From positions 62,001 through 126,000 of the forward strand of contig NZ_JODR01000016.1 of assembly GCF_000725885.1 (NCBI RefSeq): a DNA stretch of 64,000 bases, given 5' to 3'. The notes under the pieces were generated by a model. The model was given only the letters and a program-made list of their open reading frames with translations, was not told where the DNA came from and made no database searches. The stretch's first letter is position 1; each line of letters opens with the position of its first letter. The stretch is from Streptomyces albus subsp. albus (GTDB lineage: Bacteria > Actinomycetota > Actinomycetes > Streptomycetales > Streptomycetaceae). This document shows, piece after piece, positions 25,663-38,572 of the stretch. The position numbers and the translations under genes are program-made.

Positions 25663-26993
25663 TGTCCACCAGTACACACGCACCCGCCGGCGTCCGGGAA
25701 ACCACCGAGGGCACCGTCTACGACGTCACCGGAGGCGACTGGGACGAGCTGGCCGCGCACGCCGCCAAGAGCGACGACGAACGCATCATCGTCAACATGG
25801 GGCCGCAGCACCCCTCCACCCACGGCGTGCTGCGGCTCATCCTGGAGATCGACGGTGAGACGGTCACCGAGGCCCGGGCCGGCATCGGCTATCTGCACAC
25901 CGGCATCGAGAAGAACCTCGAATTCCGCACCTGGACCCAGGGCACCACGTTCGTCACCCGCATGGACTATCTGACGCCGTTCTTCAACGAGGCGGCGTAC
26001 TGCCTGGGCGTCGAGCGGCTGCTGGGCATCGAGGACCAGGTGCCCGAGCGGGCCAATGTGATCCGCGTCCTGCTGATGGAGCTGAACCGGATCTCCTCGC
26101 ACCTGGTCGCCATCGCCACCGGCGGCATGGAACTGGGCGCCACCACGGTGATGATCTTCGGTTTCCGCGACCGCGAACTGGTGCTGGACCTCTACGAGCT
26201 GATCACCGGCCTGCGGATGAACCACGCCTTCATCCGTCCCGGCGGCCTCGCCCAGGACATCCCGCCCGGTGCCGTCGACGCGCTGCGCGAGTTCATCAAG
26301 AAGATGCGCAAGAACCTGCCGGAGTACGACGCGCTGTGCACCGGCAGCCCCGTCTTCAAGGCCCGGCTCAAGGACATCGGCTATCTCGACCTGGCCGGCT
26401 GCATGGCCCTGGGCGCCACCGGCCCCATCCTCCGCTCCGCCGGGCTGCCGCACGATCTGCGCAAGGCCCAGCCGTACTGCGGTTACGAGACGTACGACTT
26501 CGAGGTGCCCACCGTCGACACCTGCGACTCCTACGGGCGGTTCCTGCTGCGGCTGGAGGAGATGCGCCAGTCGCTGCGGATCATCGAGCAGTGCGTGGAC
26601 CGGCTGGAGCCCGGCCCGGTCATGGTGGCCGACAAGAAGATCGCCTGGCCCGCGCAGCTCGCCCTCGGCCCCGACGGGCTCGGCAACTCGCTGGACCACA
26701 TCAAGAACATCATGGGCACCTCCATGGAGGCCCTGATCCACCACTTCAAGCTGGTGACCGAGGGCTTCCGGGTACCGCCGGGCGAGGCGTACACGGCGGT
26801 GGAGTCGCCCAAGGGGGAGCTGGGCGTGCACGTCGTCAGCGACGGCGGCACCCGCCCCTACCGGGTCCACTTCCGCGACCCCTCCTTCACCAATCTCCAG
26901 TCCATGGCGGCGATGTGCGAGGGCGGCCAGGTCGCGGACGTCATCGTCGCCGTCGCGTCCATCGACCCCGTGATGGGAGGCGTCGACCGGTGA
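25662..26993 (+). CDS. nuoD: NADH-quinone oxidoreductase subunit D
   Basis: 443 residues, the 49-kDa subunit forming the quinone site with NuoB. The conserved [15 protein letters not shown] near residue 45 contains the His that contacts quinone. Further signatures are [20 protein letters not shown] and the C-terminal GGVDR typical of the family. ATG 25662 shares one base with the nuoC stop, and the stop overlaps nuoE's GTG. About 40 non-conserved residues precede the core. Confidence 0.97.
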   Translation: MSTSTHAPAGVRETTEGTVYDVTGGDWDELAAHAAKSDDERIIVNMGPQHPSTHGVLRLILEIDGETVTEARAGIGYLHTGIEKNLEFRTWTQGTTFVTRMDYLTPFFNEAAYCLGVERLLGIEDQVPERANVIRVLLMELNRISSHLVAIATGGMELGATTVMIFGFRDRELVLDLYELITGLRMNHAFIRPGGLAQDIPPGAVDALREFIKKMRKNLPEYDALCTGSPVFKARLKDIGYLDLAGCMALGATGPILRSAGLPHDLRKAQPYCGYETYDFEVPTVDTCDSYGRFLLRLEEMRQSLRIIEQCVDRLEPGPVMVADKKIAWPAQLALGPDGLGNSLDHIKNIMGTSMEALIHHFKLVTEGFRVPPGEAYTAVESPKGELGVHVVSDGGTRPYRVHFRDPSFTNLQSMAAMCEGGQVADVIVAVASIDPVMGGVDR

Positions 26994-27723
26994 GCAGTGT
27001 CGAAATGGGCATCCCCGAGATGCCCGCGCCCGACTACCCGGCCGAGGTGCGCCGGCGGCTGGAGACGGACGCGAAGGAGATCATCTCCCGCTATCCGGAC
27101 AGCCGCTCGGCCCTGCTGCCGCTGCTGCACCTGGTGCAGTCCGAGGACGGCCACGTCACCCGCACCGGGCAGCGGTTCTGCGCCGAGATGCTGGACCTGA
27201 CCACGGCCGAGGTCAACGCGGTGGCGACCTTCTACACCATGTACCGCCGCAAGCCCTCGGGCGACTACCAGGTCGGCGTGTGCACCAACACGCTGTGCGC
27301 CGTCATGGGCGGCGACGCCATCTACGCGGCGCTGCGCGAGCATCTGGGCGTGGGCGACGGCGAGACCACCGACGACGGCAAGGTCACGCTCGAACACATC
27401 GAGTGCAACGCGGCCTGCGACTTCGCCCCCGTGGTGATGGTCAACTGGGAGTTCTTCGACAACCAGACCCCCGAGACGGCCCGCGCCCTCGTCGACGACC
27501 TGCGCGCCGGCCGGGAGGTCGCCCCCACCCGCGGCGCCCCGCTGTGCACCTTCAAACAGACCGCGCGCATCCTGGCGGGCTTCCCCGACGAACGGCCCGG
27601 CGCGGCCGACGCGTCCGGCAGCGCGGGCCCCGCCTCGCTCGCCGGACTGCGGCTGGCCAAGGGCGACGGCGGCCCCGGTGTGGTGGCGCCGCGCGGCGCG
27701 GCGGCGGAAGAGGAGGGGAAGTG

Positions 27724-27724
<1 letters not shown>
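26990..27724 (+). CDS. nuoE: NADH-quinone oxidoreductase subunit E
   Basis: 244 residues. Thioredoxin-like 24-kDa subunit carrying the 2Fe-2S cluster N1a. Ligands lie in [12 protein letters not shown] and [10 protein letters not shown] (four cysteines). After the core, about 70 extra residues at the C-terminus are Ala/Gly/Pro-rich with no known motif; the E. coli protein is about 166 residues. GTG 26990 overlaps nuoD's stop (GTGA). Confidence 0.95.
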
Positions 27725-29114
<1,390 letters not shown>

Positions 29115-29118
<4 letters not shown>

Positions 29119-31646
29119 CCGTCACCACTCCTGCCTCCACAGGGGGAGGGGAGGCCGCCCCGCCGCCCGAGGAGACGGTGTCGCTGACCATCGACGGCGC
29201 ACAGATCACCGTTCCCAAGGGCACGTTGGTGATCCGCGCCGCCGAGCAGCTCGGCATCGAGATCCCGCGCTTCTGCGACCACCCGCTCCTGGACCCGGCG
29301 GGCGCCTGCCGGCAGTGCATCGTGGAAGTGGAGGGCCAGCGCAAGCCGATGGCCTCCTGCACCATCCAGTGCACCGACGGCATGGTCGTCAAGACTCAGC
29401 TGACCAGCGACGTGGCGGGCAAGGCGCAGCGCGGCGTGATGGAGCTGCTGCTCATCAACCACCCGCTGGACTGCCCCGTCTGCGACAAGGGCGGTGAGTG
29501 CCCGCTCCAGAACCAGGCGATGTCCCACGGTGACGCCGAATCCCGCTTCGAGGGCCGCAAGCGCACCTACGAGAAGCCCGTCGCCATCTCCACCCAGGTG
29601 CTGCTGGACCGCGAGCGGTGCGTGCTGTGCGCGCGCTGCACCCGCTTCTCCAACCAGATCGCGGGCGACCCGATGATCGAGCTGATCGAGCGGGGCGCCC
29701 TCCAGCAGGTGGGGACCGGCGAGGACGCGCCGTTCGAGTCGTACTTCTCCGGCAACACCATCCAGATCTGCCCGGTCGGCGCGCTCACCTCGGCCGCCTA
29801 CCGCTTCCGCTCCCGCCCCTTCGACCTGACCTCCTCGCCCGGCGTGTGCGAGCACTGCGCCGGCGGCTGCGCCGTCCGCACCGACCACCGGCGCGGCAAG
29901 GTGATGCGCCGCCTGGCCGCCGCCGACCCGGAGGTCAACGAGGAGTGGGTGTGCGACAAGGGCCGCTTCGCGTTCCGCTACGCGCAGCGGCCCGACCGGC
30001 TGGAGACGCCGCTGGTGCGCGGCGTCGACGGTGTGCTGGCGCCCGCGAGCTGGCCGGAGGCGCTGGCAGCCGCCGCCCGCGGACTGGCCGGGAAGCGGGC
30101 CGGCGTGCTGACCGGCGGCCGGCTGACCGTCGAGGACGCCTACGCCTGGTCCAAGTTCGCCCGGGTGGCGCTGCGCACCAACGACATCGACTTCCGCGCC
30201 CGGCCGCACTCCGCCGAGGAGGCCGACTTCCTCGCCTCCCACGTCGCCGGACACGGCCGGGACCTGGACGGGTCCGGGGTCACCTACTCCGCGCTGGAGG
30301 CGGCGCCCGCCGTGCTGCTGGCCGGGCTGGAGGCCGAGGAGGAGGCGCCCGGCGTCTTCCTGCGGCTGCGCAAGGCGTGGCGTACCCGGGGCCAGCGCAC
30401 CTGGTCGCTGGCCACCCACGCCACCCGCGGTCTGGAGAAGGCCGGCGGCACCCTGCTGCCGGCCGCGCCCGGCACCGAGACGGAGTGGCTGGACGCGCTG
30501 GCCGGCGGGGTCGGACTGGACGAGCGGGGCACCGAGGCGGCCGAGGCGCTGCGCGGTGACGGCGCGGTGATCCTGGTCGGCGAGCGGCTGGCCACCGTGC
30601 CCGGCGCGCTCACCGCCGCGCTGCGCACCGCGGTGGCCACCGGCGCCACCCTCATGTGGGTGCCGCGCCGGGCCGGTGAGCGCGGCGCCGTCGAGGCCGG
30701 CTGTCTGCCGGGGCTGCTGCCCGGCGCCCGGTCGGTGCACGACTCCGAGGCCCGTGCCGAGGTGGCCCGGCTGTGGGGCGTGGCCGAACTCCCCGCAGAG
30801 CGCGGCCGGGACACCGCGCAGATCATCGAGGCCGCCGCGACGGGCGAGCTGTCGGCGCTGGTGGTCGGCGGTGTCGGCGTCGAGGACCTGCCCGACCCGG
30901 CTCGCGCCCGGCAGGCGTTCGCCGACGTGGACTTCCTCGTCAGCCTGGAGCTGCGGCCCACCGACGTCACCGAGCTGGCCGATGTGGTGCTGCCGGTCTC
31001 CGCCGTCGCCGAGAAGGCCGGCACCTTCCTCAACTGGGAGGGCCGGGCGCGCATGTTCGAGGCCGCGCTCAAGCCCGACCAGATGACGCGCCGGCATGTG
31101 CAGCCCGACGCACGGGTGCTGACCATGCTCGCCGACGCCCTCGACGTCCACCTGGGCCTGCCCGACGTGCGTACCGCGCGTGGCGAACTGGACCGGCTCG
31201 GCACCGGCCCGCGCGGCGCACGGCTGGCCGCGCCCGTACCGGGGCCGCGCTCCGTGCCGCAGCCCGGCGTGGGCGAGGCCGTGCTGGCGGGCCACCGCAT
31301 GCTCCTGGACCGGGGGCGGCTCCAGGAGGGCGACGAGGCGCTGGCCGGTACCCGGCACGCCGCCCCGGCCCGGCTGTCGGCCGCCACCGCCGCGGAGATC
31401 GGTGTCCGGGACGGCGAGCAGCTCGCGGTGGCGGGCCCGCGCGGCGAGGTGCGGCTGCCGCTGCGGATCACCGAGATGCCCGACCGGGTGGTGTGGCTGC
31501 CCCTCAACAGCGTCGGCGGCGGCGTCGCGGCCGACACCGGCGCCGTCCCCGGCCATCTCGTGCGGATCGCGCCCGCCTCGGCGGGCGCCGCCGCACACAC
31601 CGGGCCGGCCCACCACCCCGACCACGAGGAGGGAGGCGCCGCATGA
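29115..31646 (+). CDS. nuoG: NADH-quinone oxidoreductase subunit G
   Basis: 843 residues, the 75-kDa subunit. The N-terminal 2Fe-2S domain has [17 protein letters not shown]. The His-Cys 4Fe-4S motif lies in [17 protein letters not shown], and [10 protein letters not shown] and CEHCAGGC give further clusters. A molybdopterin-oxidoreductase-like domain fills the C-terminal half without cofactor-binding function. GTG 29115 overlaps the nuoF stop. The C-terminal 100 residues are variable and Ala/His-rich at the end. Confidence 0.96.
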
Positions 31647-33076
31647 GTGCGTACGCCCTGGCCGCCGGGGCCCCGCGGAGTGTCCTGGCCGCGGAGGATC
31701 TGTCGATGTTCGGCACCGACCCGTTCTGGCTGGTCGTGCTGAAGGCGGTCTTCTGCTTCGCGTTCCTGATGCTGACCGTGCTGCTCTCCATCGTCTTCGA
31801 GCGGAAGATCGTGGGCTGGATGCAGCTGCGCATCGGGCCCAACCGGCACGGCCCCTGGGGCATGCTCCAGTCGCTGGCCGACGGCGTGAAGCTGATGTTC
31901 AAGGAAGACATCGTCGTCAAGGGCAGCGACAAGATCGTCTATCTGCTGGCCCCGATCATCGGCGCGGTCCCCGCCTTCATGGCCATCGCGGTCATCCCGT
32001 TCGGGCCGGCCGGCAACGAGATCTCGGTCTTCGGCCACCGCACCGCGATGCAGCTGACGGACATGCCCGTCGCGGTGCTCTACATCCTGGCCACCGCCTC
32101 CATCGCCTCCTACGGCGTGGTGCTGGCGGGCTGGTCGTCCGGCTCCACCTACCCGCTGCTGGGCGGGGTGCGGGCCACGGCGCAGATCATCAGCTACGAG
32201 ATCGCGATGGGCCTCAGCTTCGCCGCGGTCTTCCTCTACTCCGGTTCGATGTCCACCTCGGCGATCGTGGGGGCGCAGGCGGACGGCTGGTTCGCCTATC
32301 TGCTGCCGGTCTCCTTCCTGATCTACCTCGTCTCGATGGTCGGCGAGGCGCACCGCGCCCCGTTCGACATGCCGGAGTCCGAGGGCGACCTGGTCGCGGG
32401 CTTCCAGACGGAGTACAGCTCCATCAAGTTCGCGATGTTCATGCTGACCGAGTACATCCACGTGGTGACGGTCTCCGCGCTGGCGGTCACCCTCTTCCTG
32501 GGCGGCTGGCGGGCCCCGGCGCCGATCTCCACCTGGTGGGAGGGCGCCAACCACGGCTGGTGGCCGATCCTGTGGTTCACCGCCAAGCTGGCCGTGCTGA
32601 TCTTCGTCTTCATCTGGCTGCGCGGCACCCTGCCCCGGGTGCGCTACGACCAGTTCATGAAGCTGGGCTGGAAGGTGCTCATCCCCGTCGCGCTGGTGTG
32701 GCTGATGCTGGTCGCCACCGTCCGGGCGATGCGCAACGAGGGCTGGGACTACAGCGAGGTCGTCTACTGGGTCGCCGGGACGGCGCTGGTGCTGCTGCTG
32801 ATCTCCTTCGTCGTGGACTTCTTCCGGCGTTCGCCGCGCGAGGACGAGGAGGAAACCGGGTCCACGCCCGCCGGCCAGGCGCCGTTCGATCCGATGGCGG
32901 GCGGCTTCCCGGTGCCGCCGCTGCCCGGCCAGACGCTGCCACCGGTGCCGCGGCGGCCCTCGCGGGCCGGGCCCGACCGGCAGCGGGAGCCGGTCGGCGC
33001 GGGCACCGTCCACTCCGGCGGGACGACGACCGTTACCGACGCAACCACCGAGAGCAAGGGGGCTGACGGTGCCTGA
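31643..33076 (+). CDS. nuoH: NADH-quinone oxidoreductase subunit H
   Basis: 477 residues, eight or more membrane helices. It links the peripheral arm to the proton-pumping arm and forms the quinone tunnel entrance. Conserved segments are [40 protein letters not shown] with its acidic residues, and [20 protein letters not shown] soluble tail of about 75 residues rich in Pro/Gly/Arg follows the last helix (family members are near 325-350). ATG 31643 overlaps the nuoG stop. Confidence 0.97.
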   Translation: MSAYALAAGAPRSVLAAEDLSMFGTDPFWLVVLKAVFCFAFLMLTVLLSIVFERKIVGWMQLRIGPNRHGPWGMLQSLADGVKLMFKEDIVVKGSDKIVYLLAPIIGAVPAFMAIAVIPFGPAGNEISVFGHRTAMQLTDMPVAVLYILATASIASYGVVLAGWSSGSTYPLLGGVRATAQIISYEIAMGLSFAAVFLYSGSMSTSAIVGAQADGWFAYLLPVSFLIYLVSMVGEAHRAPFDMPESEGDLVAGFQTEYSSIKFAMFMLTEYIHVVTVSALAVTLFLGGWRAPAPISTWWEGANHGWWPILWFTAKLAVLIFVFIWLRGTLPRVRYDQFMKLGWKVLIPVALVWLMLVATVRAMRNEGWDYSEVVYWVAGTALVLLLISFVVDFFRRSPREDEEETGSTPAGQAPFDPMAGGFPVPPLPGQTLPPVPRRPSRAGPDRQREPVGAGTVHSGGTTTVTDATTESKGADGA

Positions 33077-33740
33077 GAACCCCGTGGCCGGCTTCGGCGT
33101 GACCTTCAAGGACATGTTCAAGAAGCGGCTGACCGAGCAGTACCCCGAGCACAAGAAGCCCACGGCACCCCGCTTCCACGGCCGCCACCAGCTCAACCGG
33201 CACCCGGACGGGCTGGAGAAGTGCGTCGGCTGCGAACTGTGCGCCTGGGCCTGCCCGGCCGACGCCATCTACGTCGAGGGCGCGGACAACACCGACGAGG
33301 AGCGCTACTCGCCCGGCGAGCGGTACGGCCGCGTCTACCAGATCAACTATCTGCGCTGCATCCTGTGCGGCCTGTGCATCGAGGCGTGCCCCACCCGGGC
33401 GCTGACCATGACCAACGAGTACGAACTGGCCGACTCCTCCCGCGAATCGCTCATCTACACCAAGGAGGAGCTGCTGGCGGGCCTGGAGGACGGCATGGTC
33501 GATTCGCCGCACGCCATCTATCCGGGCATGACGGAGAAGGACTACTACCGGGGCCTGGTCACCGAGGCGGCGCCGGGCACCGTACGGCAGACGCCCCGCG
33601 ACACCGCCGAGCCGCAGGAGTCCGCCGCCACCTACGGGGCCGGCGAACCCGCCGCTGCCGACGCGGAGACGGGGGCCGCCGCAGGCCGCGGTGCCATGAC
33701 GCACGGCACGGTGACGGCCGGTGGGGAGGGCGACCGATGA
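33069..33740 (+). CDS. nuoI: NADH-quinone oxidoreductase subunit I
   Basis: 223 residues, ferredoxin-like, carrying clusters N6a and N6b. The two 4Fe-4S motifs are [12 protein letters not shown] and [12 protein letters not shown], each with the fourth Cys followed by Pro. About 60 Ala/Gly/Glu-rich residues at the C-terminus are outside the conserved core. The GTG start lies inside the end of nuoH (8-bp overlap). Confidence 0.96.
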   Translation: MPENPVAGFGVTFKDMFKKRLTEQYPEHKKPTAPRFHGRHQLNRHPDGLEKCVGCELCAWACPADAIYVEGADNTDEERYSPGERYGRVYQINYLRCILCGLCIEACPTRALTMTNEYELADSSRESLIYTKEELLAGLEDGMVDSPHAIYPGMTEKDYYRGLVTEAAPGTVRQTPRDTAEPQESAATYGAGEPAAADAETGAAAGRGAMTHGTVTAGGEGDR

Positions 33741-34660
33741 CCGCGCTCGCCGCCACCGCCACCTCCACGGGCGAGGCCGTCCAGTTCTGGGTGCTGGGCA
33801 CCGTCGCCGTGCTGGGCGGCCTGGGCACCGTGCTGCTGCGCCGCGCCGTGCACAGCGCCCTCTGCCTGGCCGGCACCATGATCATCCTGGCGCTGTTCTA
33901 CCTCGCCAACGGGGCCTACTTCCTCGGCGTCGTCCAGATCGTCGTCTACACCGGCGCGGTCATGATGCTGTTCCTGTTCGTGCTGATGCTCGTCGGCGTC
34001 AGCACGGCCGACTCCCTCAAGGAGACGCTGAAGGGACAGCGCTGGCTGGCCGCCTGCTGCGCACTGGGACTCGGCATCCTGCTGATCGCCGGGATCGGCC
34101 AGGTGACGGTGGGCGACTTCAACGGACTGGGCGCCGCCAACGCGCCCGGCAACGTCCCGGCACTGGCCTCGCTGCTGTTCACCAAGTACGTGGTCGCCTT
34201 CGAGGTGATCGGCGCGCTGCTGACCGTCGCCGCGGTCGGCGCCACGCTGCTCACCCACCGCGAGCGCGTCGAGAAGAACAAGTCGCAGCGCGAGCAGGCC
34301 GAGGAGCGGGTGCGCAGCGGCAAGCAGCTCACCCCGCTGCCCGCCCCCGGTGTCTACGCCCGCCACAACGCGAACGACCGTCCCGCGCTGCTGCCCGACG
34401 GCACCCCGTCCGAGCTGAGCGTCAGCCGCACCCTGCGCAACCGCGGCCAGATCCGCGAGGTCAGCGTGGAGCAGATGGCCCAGCTCGCCGCGATCGAACA
34501 GCGCACCACCGAGTACCACGGACGCCCCGGCCACGCGGGGCCCAAGGACCCGGGTGAGCGGGCCGTCGAACGCGTACGGCAGGCACAGGACGAGCCCGCC
34601 GACCGGCCGGTGGAACAGAGCGCCGACCGGCGGACCGCACGCGAGGAGGCCGCCAAATGA
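33737..34660 (+). CDS. nuoJ: NADH-quinone oxidoreductase subunit J
   Basis: 307 residues from ATG 33737. Five membrane helices occupy the first 185 residues, including the conserved [20 protein letters not shown], where the pi-bulge helix of NuoJ/ND6 lies. A long cytoplasmic tail (about 120 residues, Arg/Glu-rich) follows; it is much longer than the roughly 184-residue E. coli protein but resembles other actinobacterial NuoJ as I recall them. Overlaps nuoI and nuoK by 4 bp each. Confidence 0.94.
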   Translation: MTALAATATSTGEAVQFWVLGTVAVLGGLGTVLLRRAVHSALCLAGTMIILALFYLANGAYFLGVVQIVVYTGAVMMLFLFVLMLVGVSTADSLKETLKGQRWLAACCALGLGILLIAGIGQVTVGDFNGLGAANAPGNVPALASLLFTKYVVAFEVIGALLTVAAVGATLLTHRERVEKNKSQREQAEERVRSGKQLTPLPAPGVYARHNANDRPALLPDGTPSELSVSRTLRNRGQIREVSVEQMAQLAAIEQRTTEYHGRPGHAGPKDPGERAVERVRQAQDEPADRPVEQSADRRTAREEAAK

Positions 34661-34956
34661 GCCCGGTCAACTACGTCTATCTGGCGGCGCTGCTGTTCAC
34701 CATCGGCGCCACGGGGGTCCTCATCAGGCGGAACGCCATCGTGGTGTTCATGTGCATCGAGCTGATGCTCAACGCCGCCAACCTGACGCTGGTCGCCTTC
34801 TCCCGGATGCACGGCAACCTCGACGGACAGATCATGGCGTTCTTCGTCATGGTCGTCGCCGCCGCGGAGGTCGTGGTCGGGCTCGCGATCATCGTCATGC
34901 TCTACCGCTCCCGCCACTCGGCCTCGGTCGACGACGCCAGCCTGATGAAGCTGTAA
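34657..34956 (+). CDS. nuoK: NADH-quinone oxidoreductase subunit K
   Basis: 99 residues, three membrane helices, standard length. Conserved buried Glu residues in [20 protein letters not shown] and [18 protein letters not shown] belong to the proton path between NuoH and the antiporter-like subunits. ATG overlaps the nuoJ stop. Confidence 0.97.
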   Translation: MSPVNYVYLAALLFTIGATGVLIRRNAIVVFMCIELMLNAANLTLVAFSRMHGNLDGQIMAFFVMVVAAAEVVVGLAIIVMLYRSRHSASVDDASLMKL

Positions 34957-34969
34957 GGGGTACGAACCA

Positions 34970-36916
34970 GTGGAGTCAATGATCGGACTGCTCGTGGGGG
35001 TGCCCCTGTTCGGCGCCGCCGTGCTCCTGGTGGGCGGGCGGCGGCTGGACCGCGGAGGGCACTGGCTGGCGACCTTGCTGGCCGCCGTCTCGTTCGTGAT
35101 CGGTGCCGTGCTGTTCGCCTCCATGCTGGGCGAGGACGCCGATGCGCGGGCGATGCACTCGAAGTGGTTCTCCTGGGTGCCGGTCGAGGGCTTCCAGGCG
35201 GACGTGGCCTTCCAGCTCGACCAGTTGTCGATGACGTTCGTCCTGCTGATCACCGGCGTGGGCACGCTCATCCACCTCTACTCGGTCGGCTACATGGAGC
35301 ACGACCCCAGGCGGCGGCGCTTCTTCGCCTATCTGAACCTCTTCCTGGCGGCGATGCTGCTGCTCGTCCTCGCCGACAACTATCTGCTGCTGTACGTCGG
35401 CTGGGAGGGCGTCGGCCTGGCCTCCTACCTGCTGATCGGGTTCTGGCAGCACAAGCCCAGCGCGGCCACCGCGGCCAAGAAGGCGTTCCTGGTCAACCGC
35501 GTCGGTGACGCGGGACTGGCCATCGCCGTCTTCCTGATGTTCACCACGTTCGGCAGCTTCGCCTTCGCCCCGGTGCTCTCCTCCGCGGGCGAGGCGAGCG
35601 AGGGCAAGCTGACCGCGATCGGGCTGATGCTGCTGCTGGCCGCCTGCGGCAAGTCGGCCCAGGTGCCGCTCCAGTCCTGGCTCGGGGACGCCATGGAGGG
35701 TCCCACGCCCGTCTCGGCGCTCATCCACGCGGCGACGATGGTGACGGCGGGTGTCTATCTGATCACCCGCTCCGGCGCGATCTTCGACGGGGCGCCCGAC
35801 GCGCAGCTGGTGGTGGTGACCGTCGGCGCCGTCACGCTGCTGTTCGGTGCGATCGTCGGTTGCGCCAAGGACGACATCAAGAAGGCACTGGCCGGCTCGA
35901 CCATGTCGCAGATCGGCTACATGGTGCTGGCGGCCGGGCTCGGGCCGATCGGCTACGCGTTCGCCATCATGCACCTGGTCACCCACGGCTTCTTCAAGGC
36001 CGGTCTCTTCCTCGGCGCCGGCTCGGTGATGCACGGCATGAACGACGAGGTCGACATGCGGCGCTACGGCGGCCTGCGCAAGTACATGCCGGTCACCTTC
36101 GTCACCTTCGGCCTCGGCTACCTCGCCATCATCGGCTTCCCCGGACTGTCCGGGTTCTTCTCCAAGGACCAGATCATCGAGGCCGCCTTCGCCAAGGGCG
36201 GCACCCAGGGCTGGATCCTGGGCGCGGTCACCCTGCTGGGCGCGGCCATCACCGCGTACTACATGACCCGCGTGATGCTGATGACCTTCTTCGGCGAGGA
36301 GCGCTGGCGCCGGGCCCCCACGCCCTCGCCGGCGCAGCCCGATGTGGAGCCCGCGGCCGAGACGCGGGGCGAGCACGCGGTGCCGGACCCCCACGAGTCC
36401 CCGAAGATCATGACGATCCCCATGATCGTGCTGGCCTTCGGCTCGGTGTTCGCGGGTGGCATCTTCAAGGCGGGCGACTCCTTCGTGAACTGGCTGGAGC
36501 CGGTCACCCGGTTCGAGCACGGGCACTCCCCGGTCTCCGCCACCGCGGTGACGACGGCCACCATCGTCGCCCTGCTCCTCGGGGTGGGGGCGGCCTACCT
36601 CCAGTACGGGCGCAAGCCGGTGCCGGCGCTCGCGCCGCGCGGCGGTCTGCTCACCCGTGCGGCCCGCCGCGATCTGCTCCAGGACGACTTCAACCACGTG
36701 GTGCTGGTCAGCGGCGGTACACATCTGACGCGCAGCCTGGTCTACGTCGACAACAAACTGGTCGACGGCGCCGTCAACGGCACGGCCGCCGCCTTCGGCG
36801 GGCTGTCCGGGCGGCTGCGGCGGCTCCAGAACGGGTTCGCCCGCTCCTACGCGGTCTCGATGTTCGGCGGCGCGGCGGTGCTGATCGCCGCGACCCTGCT
36901 GATGAGGGCGGTCTGA
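34970..36916 (+). CDS. nuoL: NADH-quinone oxidoreductase subunit L
   Basis: 648 residues, the largest antiporter-like proton pump subunit, about 16 helices including the lateral amphipathic helix near the C-terminus. Signatures are [20 protein letters not shown], the broken helix around [20 protein letters not shown], and [21 protein letters not shown] soluble loop at about 445-475 is Pro/Glu-rich. GTG 34970 with AAGGGG upstream; ATG 34979 is a possible alternative. Confidence 0.97.
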   Translation: MESMIGLLVGVPLFGAAVLLVGGRRLDRGGHWLATLLAAVSFVIGAVLFASMLGEDADARAMHSKWFSWVPVEGFQADVAFQLDQLSMTFVLLITGVGTLIHLYSVGYMEHDPRRRRFFAYLNLFLAAMLLLVLADNYLLLYVGWEGVGLASYLLIGFWQHKPSAATAAKKAFLVNRVGDAGLAIAVFLMFTTFGSFAFAPVLSSAGEASEGKLTAIGLMLLLAACGKSAQVPLQSWLGDAMEGPTPVSALIHAATMVTAGVYLITRSGAIFDGAPDAQLVVVTVGAVTLLFGAIVGCAKDDIKKALAGSTMSQIGYMVLAAGLGPIGYAFAIMHLVTHGFFKAGLFLGAGSVMHGMNDEVDMRRYGGLRKYMPVTFVTFGLGYLAIIGFPGLSGFFSKDQIIEAAFAKGGTQGWILGAVTLLGAAITAYYMTRVMLMTFFGEERWRRAPTPSPAQPDVEPAAETRGEHAVPDPHESPKIMTIPMIVLAFGSVFAGGIFKAGDSFVNWLEPVTRFEHGHSPVSATAVTTATIVALLLGVGAAYLQYGRKPVPALAPRGGLLTRAARRDLLQDDFNHVVLVSGGTHLTRSLVYVDNKLVDGAVNGTAAAFGGLSGRLRRLQNGFARSYAVSMFGGAAVLIAATLLMRAV

Positions 36917-36919
36917 GTC

Positions 36920-38572
36920 ATGTCATTTCCTTTGCTGACGGCCACGGCGGCGCTGCCCGCCGTCGGGGCCATCGCCACGGCCGCCGTCCCGGCGGCCCGG
37001 CGCACCGCCGCCAAGTGGCTGGCGCTTCTCGTCTCGCTGGCCACCCTGGTGCTGGCCGCCGTGGTGCTGCTGCGTTTCGACCCCGGCGGTGCCCGCTACC
37101 AGCTCACCGAGTCACACGCCTGGATCTCCGACTTCGGGGTCCGCTACGAGCTGGGCGTGGACGGTATCGGTGCCGCGCTGATGGCGCTCACCGCGCTGCT
37201 GGTCCCGTTCGTCATCGGCGCCGGCTGGCACGACGCCGACGCGGTGGAGGGGGAGCGGCCCCACAGCCGCTGGCGGCCCACCCAGGGCTTCTTCGCGCTG
37301 ATCCTCGCCGTCGAGGCGATGGTGCTGATCTCCTTCGCCGCCACCGACGTCTTCCTCTTCTACGTCTTCTTCGAGGCCATGCTCATCCCGATGTACTTCC
37401 TCATCGGCGGCTTCGGGGACCGGGCGCACGCGGCCGGTGAGGAGGAGGGCGCCAAGCAGCGCTCGTACGCGGCGGTCAAGTTCCTGCTCTACAACCTGGC
37501 CGGCGGGCTGGTCATGCTGGCCGCCGTGATCGGGCTGTACGTGGTCAGCGCGGACAGCCTGGGCGAGGGCACCTTCTCGCTGCCCGAGCTGCTGAAAGCA
37601 CGCGCGAGCGGCGATCTGACGATGTCGGCGACCACCGAACGGCTGCTGTTCTGCGGCTTCTTCGTCGCCTTCGCCATCAAGGCGCCGCTGTGGCCGCTGC
37701 ACACCTGGCTGCCCAACGCGATGGGGGAGGCGACCGCGCCGGTCGCGGTGCTCATCACGGCCGTGGTGGACAAGGTGGGCACCTTCGCGATGCTCCGCTT
37801 CTGCCTGGGCCTGTTCCCGAACGCCAGCGACTGGGCGACCCCGGTGGTACTGGGCCTGGCGCTGGTCAGCGTCCTGTACGGGGCGCTGCTGGCGGTGGGG
37901 CAGCGGGACATCAAACGGCTGGTGGCCTACGCGTCCATCTCGCACTTCGGCTTCATCATCCTGGGTGTCTTCGCGATGACCAGCCAGGGCCAGGGCGGGG
38001 CGACGCTCTACATGGTGTTCCACGGGATCTCCACGGCCGCGCTGATGCTGGTCGCCGGCTTCCTCATCTCGCGCCGCGGCTCGCGTCTGATCGCGGACTA
38101 CGGCGGGGTGCAGAAGGTCGCCCCCGTACTGGCGGGCGCGTTCCTGGTGGGCGGCCTTGCGACGCTGTCGCTGCCGGGGCTGGCGCCGTTCGTCAGTGAG
38201 TTCCTCGTCCTGGTCGGCACCTTCAGCCGCTACCCGGTCGCCGGGATCATCGCCACCGCGGGCATCATCCTGGCCGCGCTGTACGTGCTGGTGCTCTACC
38301 AGCGCACGATGACCGGCCCGGTGCGCAAGCCGGAGATCGAGGGCATGCCGGACCTGAAGGTGCGCGAGGTGGCGGTGGTGGCGCCGCTGGTGGCGCTGCT
38401 GCTCCTGCTCGGCGTCTTCCCCAGGCCGCTCACCGAGATCGTGAACCCGGCGGTGGAGCACACCCTCTCGGACGTACAGAAGAAGGACCCCAAGCCGCAG
38501 CATCCCGTCGCCGAACCCGCGGGGTGGTTCGACTACAAGCCGGCCGGGCACGGCGGAGGTGACCACGAGTGA
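36920..38572 (+). CDS. nuoM: NADH-quinone oxidoreductase subunit M
   Basis: 550 residues, antiporter-like subunit with about 14 helices. Conserved stretches are YVFFEAMLIPMYFLIGGFG and KAPLWPLHTWLPNAMGEATA, with RLVAYASISHFGFIILGVFA further on. A soluble tail rich in Pro and Lys ends the protein. It begins 3 bp after nuoL, and its stop overlaps nuoN's GTG. Confidence 0.97.
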   Translation: MSFPLLTATAALPAVGAIATAAVPAARRTAAKWLALLVSLATLVLAAVVLLRFDPGGARYQLTESHAWISDFGVRYELGVDGIGAALMALTALLVPFVIGAGWHDADAVEGERPHSRWRPTQGFFALILAVEAMVLISFAATDVFLFYVFFEAMLIPMYFLIGGFGDRAHAAGEEEGAKQRSYAAVKFLLYNLAGGLVMLAAVIGLYVVSADSLGEGTFSLPELLKARASGDLTMSATTERLLFCGFFVAFAIKAPLWPLHTWLPNAMGEATAPVAVLITAVVDKVGTFAMLRFCLGLFPNASDWATPVVLGLALVSVLYGALLAVGQRDIKRLVAYASISHFGFIILGVFAMTSQGQGGATLYMVFHGISTAALMLVAGFLISRRGSRLIADYGGVQKVAPVLAGAFLVGGLATLSLPGLAPFVSEFLVLVGTFSRYPVAGIIATAGIILAALYVLVLYQRTMTGPVRKPEIEGMPDLKVREVAVVAPLVALLLLLGVFPRPLTEIVNPAVEHTLSDVQKKDPKPQHPVAEPAGWFDYKPAGHGGGDHE